A stretch of DNA of 32,021 bases, from positions 1-32,021 of IMG/VR virus record IMGVR_UViG_3300044637_000813. One strand, written 5' to 3'. Of this stretch, positions 23,074 through 29,732 are shown one piece after another; position 1 is the first letter of the stretch; every line of letters starts with the position of its first letter. A model generated the notes under the pieces. The model worked only from the letters and a program-made list of their open reading frames with translations, searched no databases and had not been told where the DNA came from. The position numbers and the translations under genes are program-made. The DNA comes from a virus.

Positions 23074-23313
23074 ATGATTATACACGAATTCTATTACAAT
23101 GATGACAACAGGAGGTTGTACATTGAGTTTTCAACAGATGATGATAGTGATAATTTCTATCGAGTTCTAAATCTTGGATTTGAGGATGTTGAATACTATT
23201 CTCCCGAAATAATTGTTGAGGAGGATATGGAAGATATCGATGAAGATTTTGTAAAAGAATTAATTACTCAATACGGTAAAGAAAATGATTTACCAGAAGA
23301 AAAAACTTTGTGA
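23074..23313 (+). CDS. Hypothetical acidic protein, 79 aa
   Basis: Start taken at ATG 23074 (MIIHEFYYNDDNRRLYIEFS). Very acidic overall (EDMEDIDEDFVKELITQ, ENDLPEEKTL), with N-terminal strands and a C-terminal helix. Such small acidic proteins can be DNA mimics or inhibitors, but nothing specific is seen here. It overlaps nothing and precedes the HExxH gene by 12 nt, with a TATTTATT motif between. Confidence 0.5.
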   Translation: MIIHEFYYNDDNRRLYIEFSTDDDSDNFYRVLNLGFEDVEYYSPEIIVEEDMEDIDEDFVKELITQYGKENDLPEEKTL

Positions 23314-23321
23314 TATTTATT
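23314..23321 (+). promoter_or_regulatory. TATTTATT variant motif, 4 nt before ATG 23326
   Basis: GATATTTATTAAATATG shows the preferred 4-nt spacing with one base changed from TATTTATA. The motif overlaps the end of the previous gene's stop region, so transcription could start inside the operon. Confidence 0.35.
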
Positions 23322-23325
23322 AAAT

Positions 23326-23694
23326 ATGGGATTTTTAACCGACGATAATAAGGAGAAGTTAACTGCGTTCGTAAAGTTCGTAAAAAACCAATTGGAACTT
23401 AAGACAGTTCCCACTATTTCCATTAAAGGTAATAGGGATGGATTAAAAACGACCGCAAATTATGACTATACCAAAGAAAATAAAATTATCAAGGTATATG
23501 GTAAAAATCGTGCATTGGTTGATATTATGAGAAGTGTGGCTCACGAAATGGTTCACCACAAACAGTTCGAAGATGGTCGTTTAGAACAAAGACCTCCCGA
23601 TATTGGTGGTGAAATTGAAGATGAAGCGAACGCCAAAGCCGGTCAATACATTAAATTGTATTCAAAAGAAGACCCAACCATTTACGAAGATTAA
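23326..23694 (+). CDS. HExxH metallopeptidase-like protein, 122 aa
   Basis: The core is SVAHEMVHHKQFEDGR (H73, E74, H77) followed by DIGGEIEDEANAKAGQYIK, where E98 or E100 is the likely third zinc ligand. The N-terminal part (KFVKNQLELKTVPTISIKGN, then IIKVYGKNRALVDIMR) gives the strand and helix preceding the active-site helix. I have seen this H-E-M-V-H ... G-G-E-I-E-D-E-A-N pattern in many phage genomes as an uncharacterised zincin. No tag or signal peptide. The stop overlaps the stop of the convergent lipoprotein gene by 4 nt. Confidence 0.7.
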   Translation: MGFLTDDNKEKLTAFVKFVKNQLELKTVPTISIKGNRDGLKTTANYDYTKENKIIKVYGKNRALVDIMRSVAHEMVHHKQFEDGRLEQRPPDIGGEIEDEANAKAGQYIKLYSKEDPTIYED

Positions 23695-24527
23695 TTAATG
23701 GTTTTACTAACACCATCAATATATAAGATTTGATTATAATATTGAGTTGGTAAATTGTTGTTTATAAATGTATTATAAATCCCCAATTTCATTTGAATTG
23801 AACACTTTGTTGGGTTACTAACTGTAGGTCGACCCTCAATAAAAAGTAACTTATCATTTACATAAACTTTAATGTATCCATCAGATTTATCCGAGACTTT
23901 AACTTCGTATTTTATGTTAATCCATTTATCATATGGGTTATTTGTTATTACATAATCATGTAAACCAATCCAAGTAAATTCTTTATGTGTTCTAATCAGC
24001 AAATTATTATTTTTTTCCATCACCAAATAAGCTAAAGAACCAACAGTCCCGTCACCACCGTCCCAATGGACTTGACTCAATACCAATAAACCGTCTTTTG
24101 TTGGTTTAAAGTTGTTTTGGGTGGGTATAAAAACATTCTCTGTGTATATAATGGTTTTCCCAAGGACGGTAGATGGATTAACCCAATCCTCCCTAATTTC
24201 ACTTCTACTTCTACCTGTTGAACAATCATCATATCCAACACCTCCACCACAATCACCCGGTTTTAATTCAAATCTGGATGATTCATTACCATCACAGACA
24301 GGATAACCATTTATTTTATTAACAATAAGCGAACCATATGATTTATTACCATATGTGTTATTATTAACAAATCTAATACCGTTGAAAACATCATAATTGA
24401 TGGTATCCGAACATGAATAACCAATAACACTATCTTTTGTTTTTTCTACAGAAACAACATTTCTTGTGTTTATATCTTCTTTTTGACAAGAAGATATTAC
24501 AACTAATAAGATTAATAATCTTCTCAT
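23691..24527 (-). CDS. Lipoprotein, probable polysaccharide lyase (heparin-lyase-I/PL20-like fold)
   Basis: 278 residues. MRRLLILLVVISSC is a signal peptide with lipobox Cys at 14, followed by Gln-Lys, so an outer-membrane or surface lipoprotein in Bacteroidota. The mature protein has SSRFELKPGDCGGG and GRSRSEIRED, the R-F-E-L ... S-R-S-E-I-R pattern of jelly-roll polysaccharide lyases (PF14099-type), then VLSQVHWDGG and YVITNNPYDKWINIKYEVK, PDG-IKVYVNDKLL-like strands and a final YIDG, all typical of that fold. It would cut uronate-containing polysaccharide at the cell surface. Operonic with the lipoprotein gene upstream (TAA-T-ATG, one-base gap). Confidence 0.7.
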   Translation of the reverse strand: MRRLLILLVVISSCQKEDINTRNVVSVEKTKDSVIGYSCSDTINYDVFNGIRFVNNNTYGNKSYGSLIVNKINGYPVCDGNESSRFELKPGDCGGGVGYDDCSTGRSRSEIREDWVNPSTVLGKTIIYTENVFIPTQNNFKPTKDGLLVLSQVHWDGGDGTVGSLAYLVMEKNNNLLIRTHKEFTWIGLHDYVITNNPYDKWINIKYEVKVSDKSDGYIKVYVNDKLLFIEGRPTVSNPTKCSIQMKLGIYNTFINNNLPTQYYNQILYIDGVSKTIN

Positions 24528-24528
24528 A

Positions 24529-25092
24529 TTATCTTGAAAAATATAAAGTAACTCTTACAGTTGCGGCTTTGTCTCTTGCACCATTAGACATATATAAATC
24601 CGTAACAATCGGAGGACTAAGTAATGTTAAAGTTCTTGGATACCCTACATCATTTGCTCTATATGTATAATTTGTCACCGCACCGTTGGCGGTATTCATT
24701 ACCTCTAAATTATTATCATATAACGAAAGATTTACCCAAAATGGTTCAGGTTTAACATTACCTACCATTTGTTGATAATCGCAATACAGTTGTTTATTAT
24801 TACTATCAAACTCCCATGTGGTTTTACCTTTTATAAAACGTCTATCTACTGCGGTTTTTGAATAGTCTTGTTTTAATATCAGATTACTATCGGTTAATTG
24901 TTGTATATTAAAAAAAGTAATACACACCGTATCCGTTTTAATGACCTTAACGTTACTAATTGCACTTATAACCGTGACCTCATAGTCGGTGAATATCCAT
25001 TTACCTCCCGTTAATCTGGGCGGAGATTCTAATTCATACTTCTCACACCCAAATAGGGTAAAAACAACTAAAATTGATATTAATTTCCTCAT
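24529..25092 (-). CDS. Lipoprotein, lipocalin-like
   Basis: 187 residues. MRKLISILVVFTLFGC gives a lipobox Cys at 16. The mature N-terminus PPRLTGGKWIFTDYEV has the L-x-G-x-W strand start found in lipocalin-like lipoproteins of Bacteroidota. The rest is an all-strand domain (CITFFNIQQL, TTWEFDSNNKQLYCDY, FWVNLSLYDNNLEVMN) ending with AATVRVTLYFSR, an aromatic C-terminus. Two Cys in the mature part may pair. First gene of a two-lipoprotein operon. It may bind a polysaccharide or block receptors; a superinfection-exclusion role is one idea, untested. Confidence 0.6.
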   Translation of the reverse strand: MRKLISILVVFTLFGCEKYELESPPRLTGGKWIFTDYEVTVISAISNVKVIKTDTVCITFFNIQQLTDSNLILKQDYSKTAVDRRFIKGKTTWEFDSNNKQLYCDYQQMVGNVKPEPFWVNLSLYDNNLEVMNTANGAVTNYTYRANDVGYPRTLTLLSPPIVTDLYMSNGARDKAATVRVTLYFSR

Positions 25093-25108
25093 GTCTTTAT
25101 ATTTTAAG

Positions 25109-25116
25109 CAAAAATA
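25109..25116 (-). promoter_or_regulatory. Host-type -7 element for the lipoprotein operon
   Basis: TATTTTTG on the - strand fits TAnnTTTG, 16 nt before the ATG at 25092. The -33 TTTG is not at the ideal spacing (a TTG lies 23 nt upstream), so this is only a candidate. Confidence 0.4.
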
Positions 25117-25161
25117 GGTATTTTTTGGTATATCATAATCAATTTCAAAGATTTTTTTAGG

Positions 25162-25169
25162 TATTTATA
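25162..25169 (+). promoter_or_regulatory. TATTTATA motif, 4 nt before ATG 25174
   Basis: GTATTTATATATTATG: the motif is followed by exactly four bases before the start codon, as at 4219, 9755 and 26676. Confidence 0.55.
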
Positions 25170-25173
25170 TATT

Positions 25174-25431
25174 ATGAGAATGGTAATTAACGAAAAACAA
25201 TTAAAATTGATAGTGTCAACTGAAAATCAAGAACTTGAAGAACAGGGGGATGTTGCTAGTGAACCGTCGCCAGGTACGTCAGGCACCCAAGCTGGTGGTC
25301 AAGGATACCCTGAGGTTGGTAAATGGGAAACTGGTATAGAAAGAGGTCCCGCCAATCAAATTGGGGTTACAAAGTGGGCTGATATTGTTGGTGCTAATTT
25401 AAAAAGAGGTAAGGCTAATCCATTAAAATAA
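25174..25431 (+). CDS. Tagged hypothetical protein, 85 aa
   Basis: Starts MRMVINEKQLKLIVSTENQE, then LEEQG with E23-Q24, a clear shared tag in which T-E is replaced by N-E. After the tag comes a Gly/Pro/Ser linker (ASEPSPGTSGTQAGGQG) and a short C-terminal part (WETGIERGPANQIGVTKW, ANLKRGKANP) with no recognised motif. If cleaved after E23, the mature peptide would be about 62 residues. It opens the group of tagged genes running to 29163. Confidence 0.6.
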   Translation: MRMVINEKQLKLIVSTENQELEEQGDVASEPSPGTSGTQAGGQGYPEVGKWETGIERGPANQIGVTKWADIVGANLKRGKANPLK

Positions 25432-25442
25432 GAAATTACGGA

Positions 25443-25450
25443 TATTTATA
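25443..25450 (+). promoter_or_regulatory. TATTTATA motif before the 25470 gene
   Basis: GATATTTATATAG lies 19 nt before ATG 25470, directly after the stop of the preceding gene. Confidence 0.5.
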
Positions 25451-25469
25451 TAGAAATAAAAAAAAAATA

Positions 25470-26657
25470 ATGGTTTATCAAACAAGAAATATAGTAACGG
25501 AATCTGAAAGGAATAGAATCAGCTCAATACATGGATTTGTACCAAAAAAACGTGATTATATATTTGAAGCGTGTGTTACGGTTGATGGAAGATATTTTGT
25601 TATACAAGACGAAGTATTTGACATACAAGAACAAAGAACAATAGGAAACCTTTGGGGTTCATTAGATGTGTTTAAAACAATTTTTGAAAGTATAAAATTA
25701 GAAGATGAAGGTTATTCACAAATAAGAGAAAACATTCTCTCTTTACCAATATTAGAATCACAACAAAACCTTTATGGTTTAAGAGACATATTACTTGAAT
25801 TTGAATTTTTACAAGACACTTGGTTAGGTAGACAATTTAAAAAGGCCGGAGATAGTACTGCAGATTTTCTTAAAACATCATATGAAGGTGTAAAGAAATT
25901 TGGACTTGCAGTTTCTCAGGGAGAATGGATGGGTATTTTAAAATTATTAGGTCAGGGTGTAAAGTATGTTTTAAGAAAATTAAAAGACGCTCTATATAGT
26001 AATTTGGGTATGATTGTGGATGCAATTTTAATTGCAACGGGTGTTGGTGCCGGTGCCGCAAAAATTGCTTGGGGAATGGTTGTTGCATTAGATGCTTACC
26101 AATTAATAAGTGACGATTGGCCAGAGGAAGAAAAGAATAACCCATTTTGGTTAAAATGTTTATTTTTTGGTTTTGATATATTAGGATTTGTAAGTGCGGC
26201 AGCCGCAGCTAAAGCAGCCAAAGCGGGGATAATGCCACTTAAATCAATTGCAAATAGTCCAGCAAGAATTGCACAATATTTTGAAAAAAACCCAAAAGTT
26301 AAAGGAATGATAACCTCAATGGTTGACGGAATTAAACAAGTTCCAGCCCTTTTACAATCAGTAATGAAAACACTTGCAACTAAATTTCCTAAAGGTGCCA
26401 GTTTTATTAACGGTATTTTAGGTGGATTAAAATCCATATCAACAAGATTTACTGAAAGTTTACAAAGATTATTGGGACAAACTGCAGGTACAGGAGCATC
26501 TGCCGGTGTGAAGACCACTGGTGTACTTTATGGTTTTGAGAAAGTAATTGGCGGACATGAAACTAAAGGTGCGAGTGTTGCTATGGACCCTAAGATAGCG
26601 GACCAATATGCTGAATTAGTTAGAACTAAATATAATGGTAAAGATCCATTTGATTAA
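25470..26657 (+). CDS. Tagged hydrophobic protein, probable internal/injection protein
   Basis: 395 residues. The start MVYQTRNIVTESERNRISSI is a variant leader (V-T-E-S-E-R-N-R-I), with a second mark at DIQEQRT (E54-Q55). Residues 140-175 are basic-amphipathic helices. Residues ~179-209 (LGMIVDAILIATGVGAGAA and onward) and ~229-250 (CLFFGFDILGFVSAAAAAKA) are long hydrophobic, Gly/Ala-rich helices able to cross or insert into a membrane. The rest is Lys-rich amphipathic helix with small residues. This helix-loop-helix membrane pattern, in a tagged protein without a signal peptide, fits a packaged protein that enters the host membrane during DNA ejection. No homologue recognised. Next to two other tagged membrane-active genes. 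Confidence 0.6.
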   Translation: MVYQTRNIVTESERNRISSIHGFVPKKRDYIFEACVTVDGRYFVIQDEVFDIQEQRTIGNLWGSLDVFKTIFESIKLEDEGYSQIRENILSLPILESQQNLYGLRDILLEFEFLQDTWLGRQFKKAGDSTADFLKTSYEGVKKFGLAVSQGEWMGILKLLGQGVKYVLRKLKDALYSNLGMIVDAILIATGVGAGAAKIAWGMVVALDAYQLISDDWPEEEKNNPFWLKCLFFGFDILGFVSAAAAAKAAKAGIMPLKSIANSPARIAQYFEKNPKVKGMITSMVDGIKQVPALLQSVMKTLATKFPKGASFINGILGGLKSISTRFTESLQRLLGQTAGTGASAGVKTTGVLYGFEKVIGGHETKGASVAMDPKIADQYAELVRTKYNGKDPFD

Positions 26658-26663
26658 ATTTAA

Positions 26664-26671
26664 TATTTATA
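26664..26671 (+). promoter_or_regulatory. TATTTATA motif, 4 nt before ATG 26676
   Basis: TAATATTTATAATATATG: motif, four bases, start codon. It lies in the 18-nt gap between two tagged genes. Confidence 0.55.
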
Positions 26672-26675
26672 ATAT

Positions 26676-28517
26676 ATGAAAAATAATACAAACACAATTG
26701 ACAGAATTAAATTAATGATGTCATATAATAATGAAAAAACATTAAATGAAAATTTAAATGCTTTAAAGTTGGTAAGTGAAGATGAGTCAACTGAGGTTGA
26801 AGAACAAAGACAACAAATTGCAAATAGATTTAAAAATGCCGCTACGGGAGCCAAGGAAACTGCTATAATTTCCGCAATGGGTAAAGAATTTAAATTGTCT
26901 GATAATGTTATCGCAACAGCATTAACAAAAGACCTTACTCAATTAACTAAAGAACTTGAAGATGCAATAAAGTTGGATTTGAAAAATGGAGTAAGAATAT
27001 CAACAACAAATACATTGGGACCTGCAGCAAAGGAAGCCTCTAAATTAAAGGCAATGAAAGAAATGTCATTAAAAAGTAATGAATTAAAAGCATCAGGAAA
27101 AAATATAACAACTAAAGAAATTGATGATATAGTCTTAAGAGCACAAACCGAATCTAAAGAGATGGCTAGAAAATTAGAAACGGGTGTTGTTAGTAAAGAA
27201 GGAAAAAAAGCGGCTAATCAAACAAAGAAAATTGCAGATTTAGAAGCGAAGATTAAACAATTAGAAACTGTTAAAACACCTCAACAAGCAGAAGCCGCAA
27301 TTAAAAATGAGGTTAACATTACCATGACTCAGGGAGGTTCGGCAGGAACACAAGCAGGAGCCGCAGTAACACATGCTGAAGTACAAGCAATTAAAGAAAT
27401 TGCGCCAGAAGCTAAAGTTGTTGCTCAAGAATCCAAAGCCATTGTTGAAACAATGAAACCTTCTAAATGGCAAAAGTTTAAAGCAATTGCCGGTAGATTA
27501 AGTCCAAAATATTGGATTATGTTAGGTTTAGCTGGTGTAGGTGGTTGGTATCTTTGGAAATTTTTTAAAGGTGGAACAACAAAACCTGGAGATCAATTAT
27601 TTGGTAAATGTCTAGATGATGTTATTGATGATACCGGAACAACAATTAGAAATACAACGGGCGGAGATCCAGTAGTACAAGTTACAAAAACAGGTAATTC
27701 TGAATATGATGGAAAGGGTGGTTTATGGTTTTACAATAACGGTAGAGTATTCATGAAGGATCAATCAAAAAGAGGTAGATGGTCTTGTAAAGGTACACAA
27801 ACAGTAATTGCAGAACAAGGAGATGGTAATCCAAATACAGGTATTGGTAACATTAATATTACTTGGGATGGTGAAACCGCACCTGTTGATGGTGGCGGAG
27901 GTTCTGGAAGTGGAGGTTCTGGAAGTTCAAATCCAAACTATCAAGATTGTTCAACAAAAGATTTTCCGTTTGAATTTGGATGTATTTCACCAAAAATTGC
28001 AGAAATACAAAAATGTTTAGGTATCACACCACAAAAAGGTTATTTTGGACCTAAGACTAAAAAAGGTTTAGAAGATTTACAATATAATTTATCTGGTGGT
28101 ATTACAAAAGAAACATATGATAAGATTATTTCAGCTTGTAATCCAGTAACAGGATCTACAACGGGTACAACCACGGGTTCTACAACAGGTTCTACCGCTT
28201 CAGTAACGGGTACAACTACAGGTTCTACAACTGGTAACACAACAACAGCACCTATAACACCTCCAGCAGTACCTGCCGAACCTGTATACGATAGAAACAG
28301 ATTACAAGAATTATTGGCTAGTAAAAATTTAGTTAAAAAACGTAATGGTGTTATTGTTAAATGGAAAGGTCCTGAATTAGAAGGTAACGACTATTACATC
28401 TTAGATAAATATTTGAAAGACCAAGGTTATATTCAAAAGAAACAAAGAGAAACTGGAGATAGAGACGATGAAGATGTAACAATGAAATATAAGTGGAAAT
28501 TACAAGGAGAAGAATAA
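26676..28517 (+). CDS. Tagged coiled-coil/TM protein with peptidoglycan-binding domain
   Basis: 613 residues. The N-terminus IDRIKLMMSYNNEKTLNEN, then EVEEQRQQ (E43-Q44), is a longer variant leader. Residues ~80-260 are coiled coil rich in Ala, Lys and Glu. One membrane helix follows at 278-297 (PKYWIMLGLAGVGGWYLWKF). After a strand-rich domain (TKTGNSEYDGKGGLWFYNNG, KRGRWSCKGTQTVI) comes a GGGGSGSGGSGSS linker. A PG_binding_1-like unit follows (IAEIQKCLGITPQKGYFGPK, then TKKGLEDLQYNLSGG), then a Thr/Gly/Ser repeat and a C-terminal domain (RNRLQELLASKNLVKKR, WKGPELEGNDYYIL). The order suggests a protein spanning the inner membrane and reaching the cell wall, like a DNA-ejection conduit. It is 1 nt ahead of the next gene. 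Confidence 0.7.
   Translation: MKNNTNTIDRIKLMMSYNNEKTLNENLNALKLVSEDESTEVEEQRQQIANRFKNAATGAKETAIISAMGKEFKLSDNVIATALTKDLTQLTKELEDAIKLDLKNGVRISTTNTLGPAAKEASKLKAMKEMSLKSNELKASGKNITTKEIDDIVLRAQTESKEMARKLETGVVSKEGKKAANQTKKIADLEAKIKQLETVKTPQQAEAAIKNEVNITMTQGGSAGTQAGAAVTHAEVQAIKEIAPEAKVVAQESKAIVETMKPSKWQKFKAIAGRLSPKYWIMLGLAGVGGWYLWKFFKGGTTKPGDQLFGKCLDDVIDDTGTTIRNTTGGDPVVQVTKTGNSEYDGKGGLWFYNNGRVFMKDQSKRGRWSCKGTQTVIAEQGDGNPNTGIGNINITWDGETAPVDGGGGSGSGGSGSSNPNYQDCSTKDFPFEFGCISPKIAEIQKCLGITPQKGYFGPKTKKGLEDLQYNLSGGITKETYDKIISACNPVTGSTTGTTTGSTTGSTASVTGTTTGSTTGNTTTAPITPPAVPAEPVYDRNRLQELLASKNLVKKRNGVIVKWKGPELEGNDYYILDKYLKDQGYIQKKQRETGDRDDEDVTMKYKWKLQGEE
28147..28250 (+). repeat. Thr-Gly-Ser coding repeat
   Basis: Short degenerate tandem units of the type (ACAACGGGTTCT)n encode TGSTTGTTTGSTTGSTASVT and similar. 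They form a flexible linker in the protein at 26676 and a likely site of length variation by slippage. Confidence 0.7.
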
Positions 28518-28518
28518 T

Positions 28519-29163
28519 ATGAAAGATATTAAAAAAATAGTAAGTGAAACCCTCTCAAAGAAGCATTCTATAAACGAATCCTTTGAGAGGATTTTTCTAA
28601 ATGAAAATGATGAGGATAAATTTGGTTTAACCATACAATATTTGGGTAAATTGATAGATGAGGGATATGACAATGAACAAATAGAAGGTGTGGTAAATGA
28701 ACAATTTGATTGGTTAAAAAAACTATTCACACCAAACAAACAAAATCCACAAGATGCATCTACAAGAAGTGGTATTTTAGATAAAGTAGGTGGTGGGGCC
28801 ATTTCACAATTTAAAGAATATGCAATAACAACATTATTAAACCTAATAGGGTTTAAAGGTCCGTTAGTGAGTGCAATGGCAACTGCAATGAGTGAAATGA
28901 CATTAAGTGATTTAATTGCTGTCTTTAGAGATAAACAAAGTTGTTCATATCATGGTAGTACTGTTGCTGATGCGTTATCAGAATCATTAGTGGTATATAT
29001 TATTTCATCAAGTACTGAAGAAGATTCAATGGCTGCGAATTTCTTAAGAAATACGGTATTTGAATACATAAAATCAAGTCAATTTGGTGAAATGTTAGCA
29101 AATGCTGTTTGTAATGTTGCATATAAAACAAAATCATCAATTATTTCAAACATTAATGAATAA
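28519..29163 (+). CDS. Tagged hypothetical protein, 214 aa
   Basis: Starts MKDIKKIVSETLSKKHSINE, with three candidate Glu cleavage points: VSE, INE-S and, after a longer leader, VVNEQ at 59-62. SINESFERIFL recalls the C-terminal N-E-S ... R-F motif of the 3496/3861 pair. The mature part is helical, with small and hydrophobic residues (FKEYAITTLLNLIGFKGPLV, SAMATAMSEMTLSDLIAVF, SLVVYIISSS) and one isolated Cys-Ser-Tyr-His (CSYHG). It starts 1 nt after the 26676 gene, in the same operon. Codons 11-25 contain a terminator-like hairpin (see 28551). Probably works with the two preceding proteins; no function can be named. Confidence 0.6.
   Translation: MKDIKKIVSETLSKKHSINESFERIFLNENDEDKFGLTIQYLGKLIDEGYDNEQIEGVVNEQFDWLKKLFTPNKQNPQDASTRSGILDKVGGGAISQFKEYAITTLLNLIGFKGPLVSAMATAMSEMTLSDLIAVFRDKQSCSYHGSTVADALSESLVVYIISSSTEEDSMAANFLRNTVFEYIKSSQFGEMLANAVCNVAYKTKSSIISNINE
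28551..28595 (+). terminator. Terminator-like hairpin inside a coding region
   Basis: CCTCTCAAAG (28551-28560) is perfectly repeated in inverse as CTTTGAGAGG (28581-28590), 20 nt apart, followed by ATTTTT. The hairpin occupies codons ~11-25 of the gene at 28519. Active translation should disrupt it; poor translation would let it form and stop or slow transcription. Confidence 0.5.
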
Positions 29164-29168
29164 TAAGA

Positions 29169-29176
29169 TATTTATA
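29169..29176 (+). promoter_or_regulatory. TATTTATA motif upstream of a structured RNA
   Basis: GATATTTATATG lies 5 nt after the stop of the preceding gene and is not followed by an ORF, but by the hairpin-rich segment 29183-29290. This supports reading the motif as a promoter rather than a translation signal. Confidence 0.45.
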
Positions 29177-29182
29177 TGTAGA

Positions 29183-29290
29183 GTTTAATTGGTTTGGTCG
29201 CCATTAAACGATAATACTTATAAACGAAAAGGAGGTGTTTCAAATCTCGACAAAGGGTCTTCGGACCTTTTGCTCGTTAATAGAGACACC
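29183..29290 (+). ncRNA. Candidate small structured RNA
   Basis: No ORF is present. Hairpin I pairs GTTTAATTGG with CCATTAAAC (one bulge). After a linker containing AAAAGGAGGTG, a perfect Shine-Dalgarno-like sequence, an 8-bp outer helix pairs GGTGTTTC with GAGACACC (29283-29290). Inside it, CAAAGGGTC-TTCG-GACCTTTTG makes a 9-bp UUCG hairpin (29251-29272), extended by CGA/TCG around a bulged C. The nested helices, the UUCG loop and the upstream promoter-like motif suggest a real RNA. Its 3' end faces the tmRNA terminator and no good + strand T-run follows, so the end is uncertain. It could also be a 3' UTR element of the 28519 transcript. Confidence 0.45.
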
Positions 29291-29319
29291 AAACAAAAAA
29301 CCCATCCGAAGATGGGTTT
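29291..29319 (-). terminator. Intrinsic terminator of the tmRNA gene
   Basis: On the - strand, AAACCCATC-TTCG-GATGGGTTT is followed by TTTTTTGTTT, immediately downstream of the encoded CCA of tmRNA. A stable UUCG loop with a U-tract. Confidence 0.85.
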
Positions 29320-29320
29320 A

Positions 29321-29717
29321 TGGTGGAGGTGACGGGACTCGAACCCGTGTCTTTCCTGTTCAACAATAAATGACTACACGTTTATTCTATTAGTTCATAA
29401 CAGACAAATAGAAGGTTAATTACAGGAAACCATCAATACTGTTCCTAACCGGATTTTCAAGAGCCGTCAGATTTGCTCCAACACTCTTCGGGTGGTGTTA
29501 CACCTTGAAGGCTTCTGTTCCTAGGTTACATGCCAGTCGACCCGATTGTAGTTTCGCCTTAGGCTACTGCTACGTTAGAAGTTGCAAGTAAACCTGCAAT
29601 TTCCATGTTGTTATAAACGTTGCCGTCTAGAATTTTCCACCATAGATTTAAGTCATAGATGAAGTCTGACTACGTGCCACTTACCCCTGATACCTGAAAT
29701 CAATGCCAAGCACCCCC
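29321..29717 (-). ncRNA. ssrA: tmRNA (transfer-messenger RNA), phage-encoded
   Basis: The ends form the alanine tRNA-like domain: 5' GGGGGTG (29711-29717) pairs with CACCTCC (29325-29331), followed by discriminator A and encoded CCA (29321-29323). The third pair is G-U, the identity element for alanyl-tRNA synthetase. The T arm reads ACGGGTTCGAGTCCCGT. An internal ORF follows TAGAC, in the position of the resume signal. It begins GGC (29622-29624) and ends TAA (29559-29561), giving GNVYNNMEIAGLLATSNVAVA. Bacteroidota tags also start with Gly but are typically short (GENNYALAA), so this 21-residue tag ending VAVA is unusual. The 3' part between tag and T arm has space for pseudoknots. It rescues stalled ribosomes and tags the nascent chain for proteolysis. 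It has its own host-type promoter and terminator. Confidence 0.92.
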
Positions 29718-29732
29718 GTAATAAATAGAATA

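Noticed and set aside
26096-26518. 140-codon - strand ORF inside the 25470 gene
   Set aside because: Antisense shadow. The + strand frame has the tag, hydrophobic helices and flanking signals; the - frame has no start signal or conserved feature.
28040-28240. Val/Pro-rich ORF on the - strand
   Set aside because: It is the antisense of the Thr-Gly-Ser repeat and peptidoglycan-binding domain of the + strand gene; its composition is forced by the repeat.
28147-28250. CRISPR-like or regulatory DNA repeat
   Set aside because: The repeats are short, in frame and encode a Thr/Gly/Ser linker; there are no spacers. No CRISPR array was seen elsewhere in the window.
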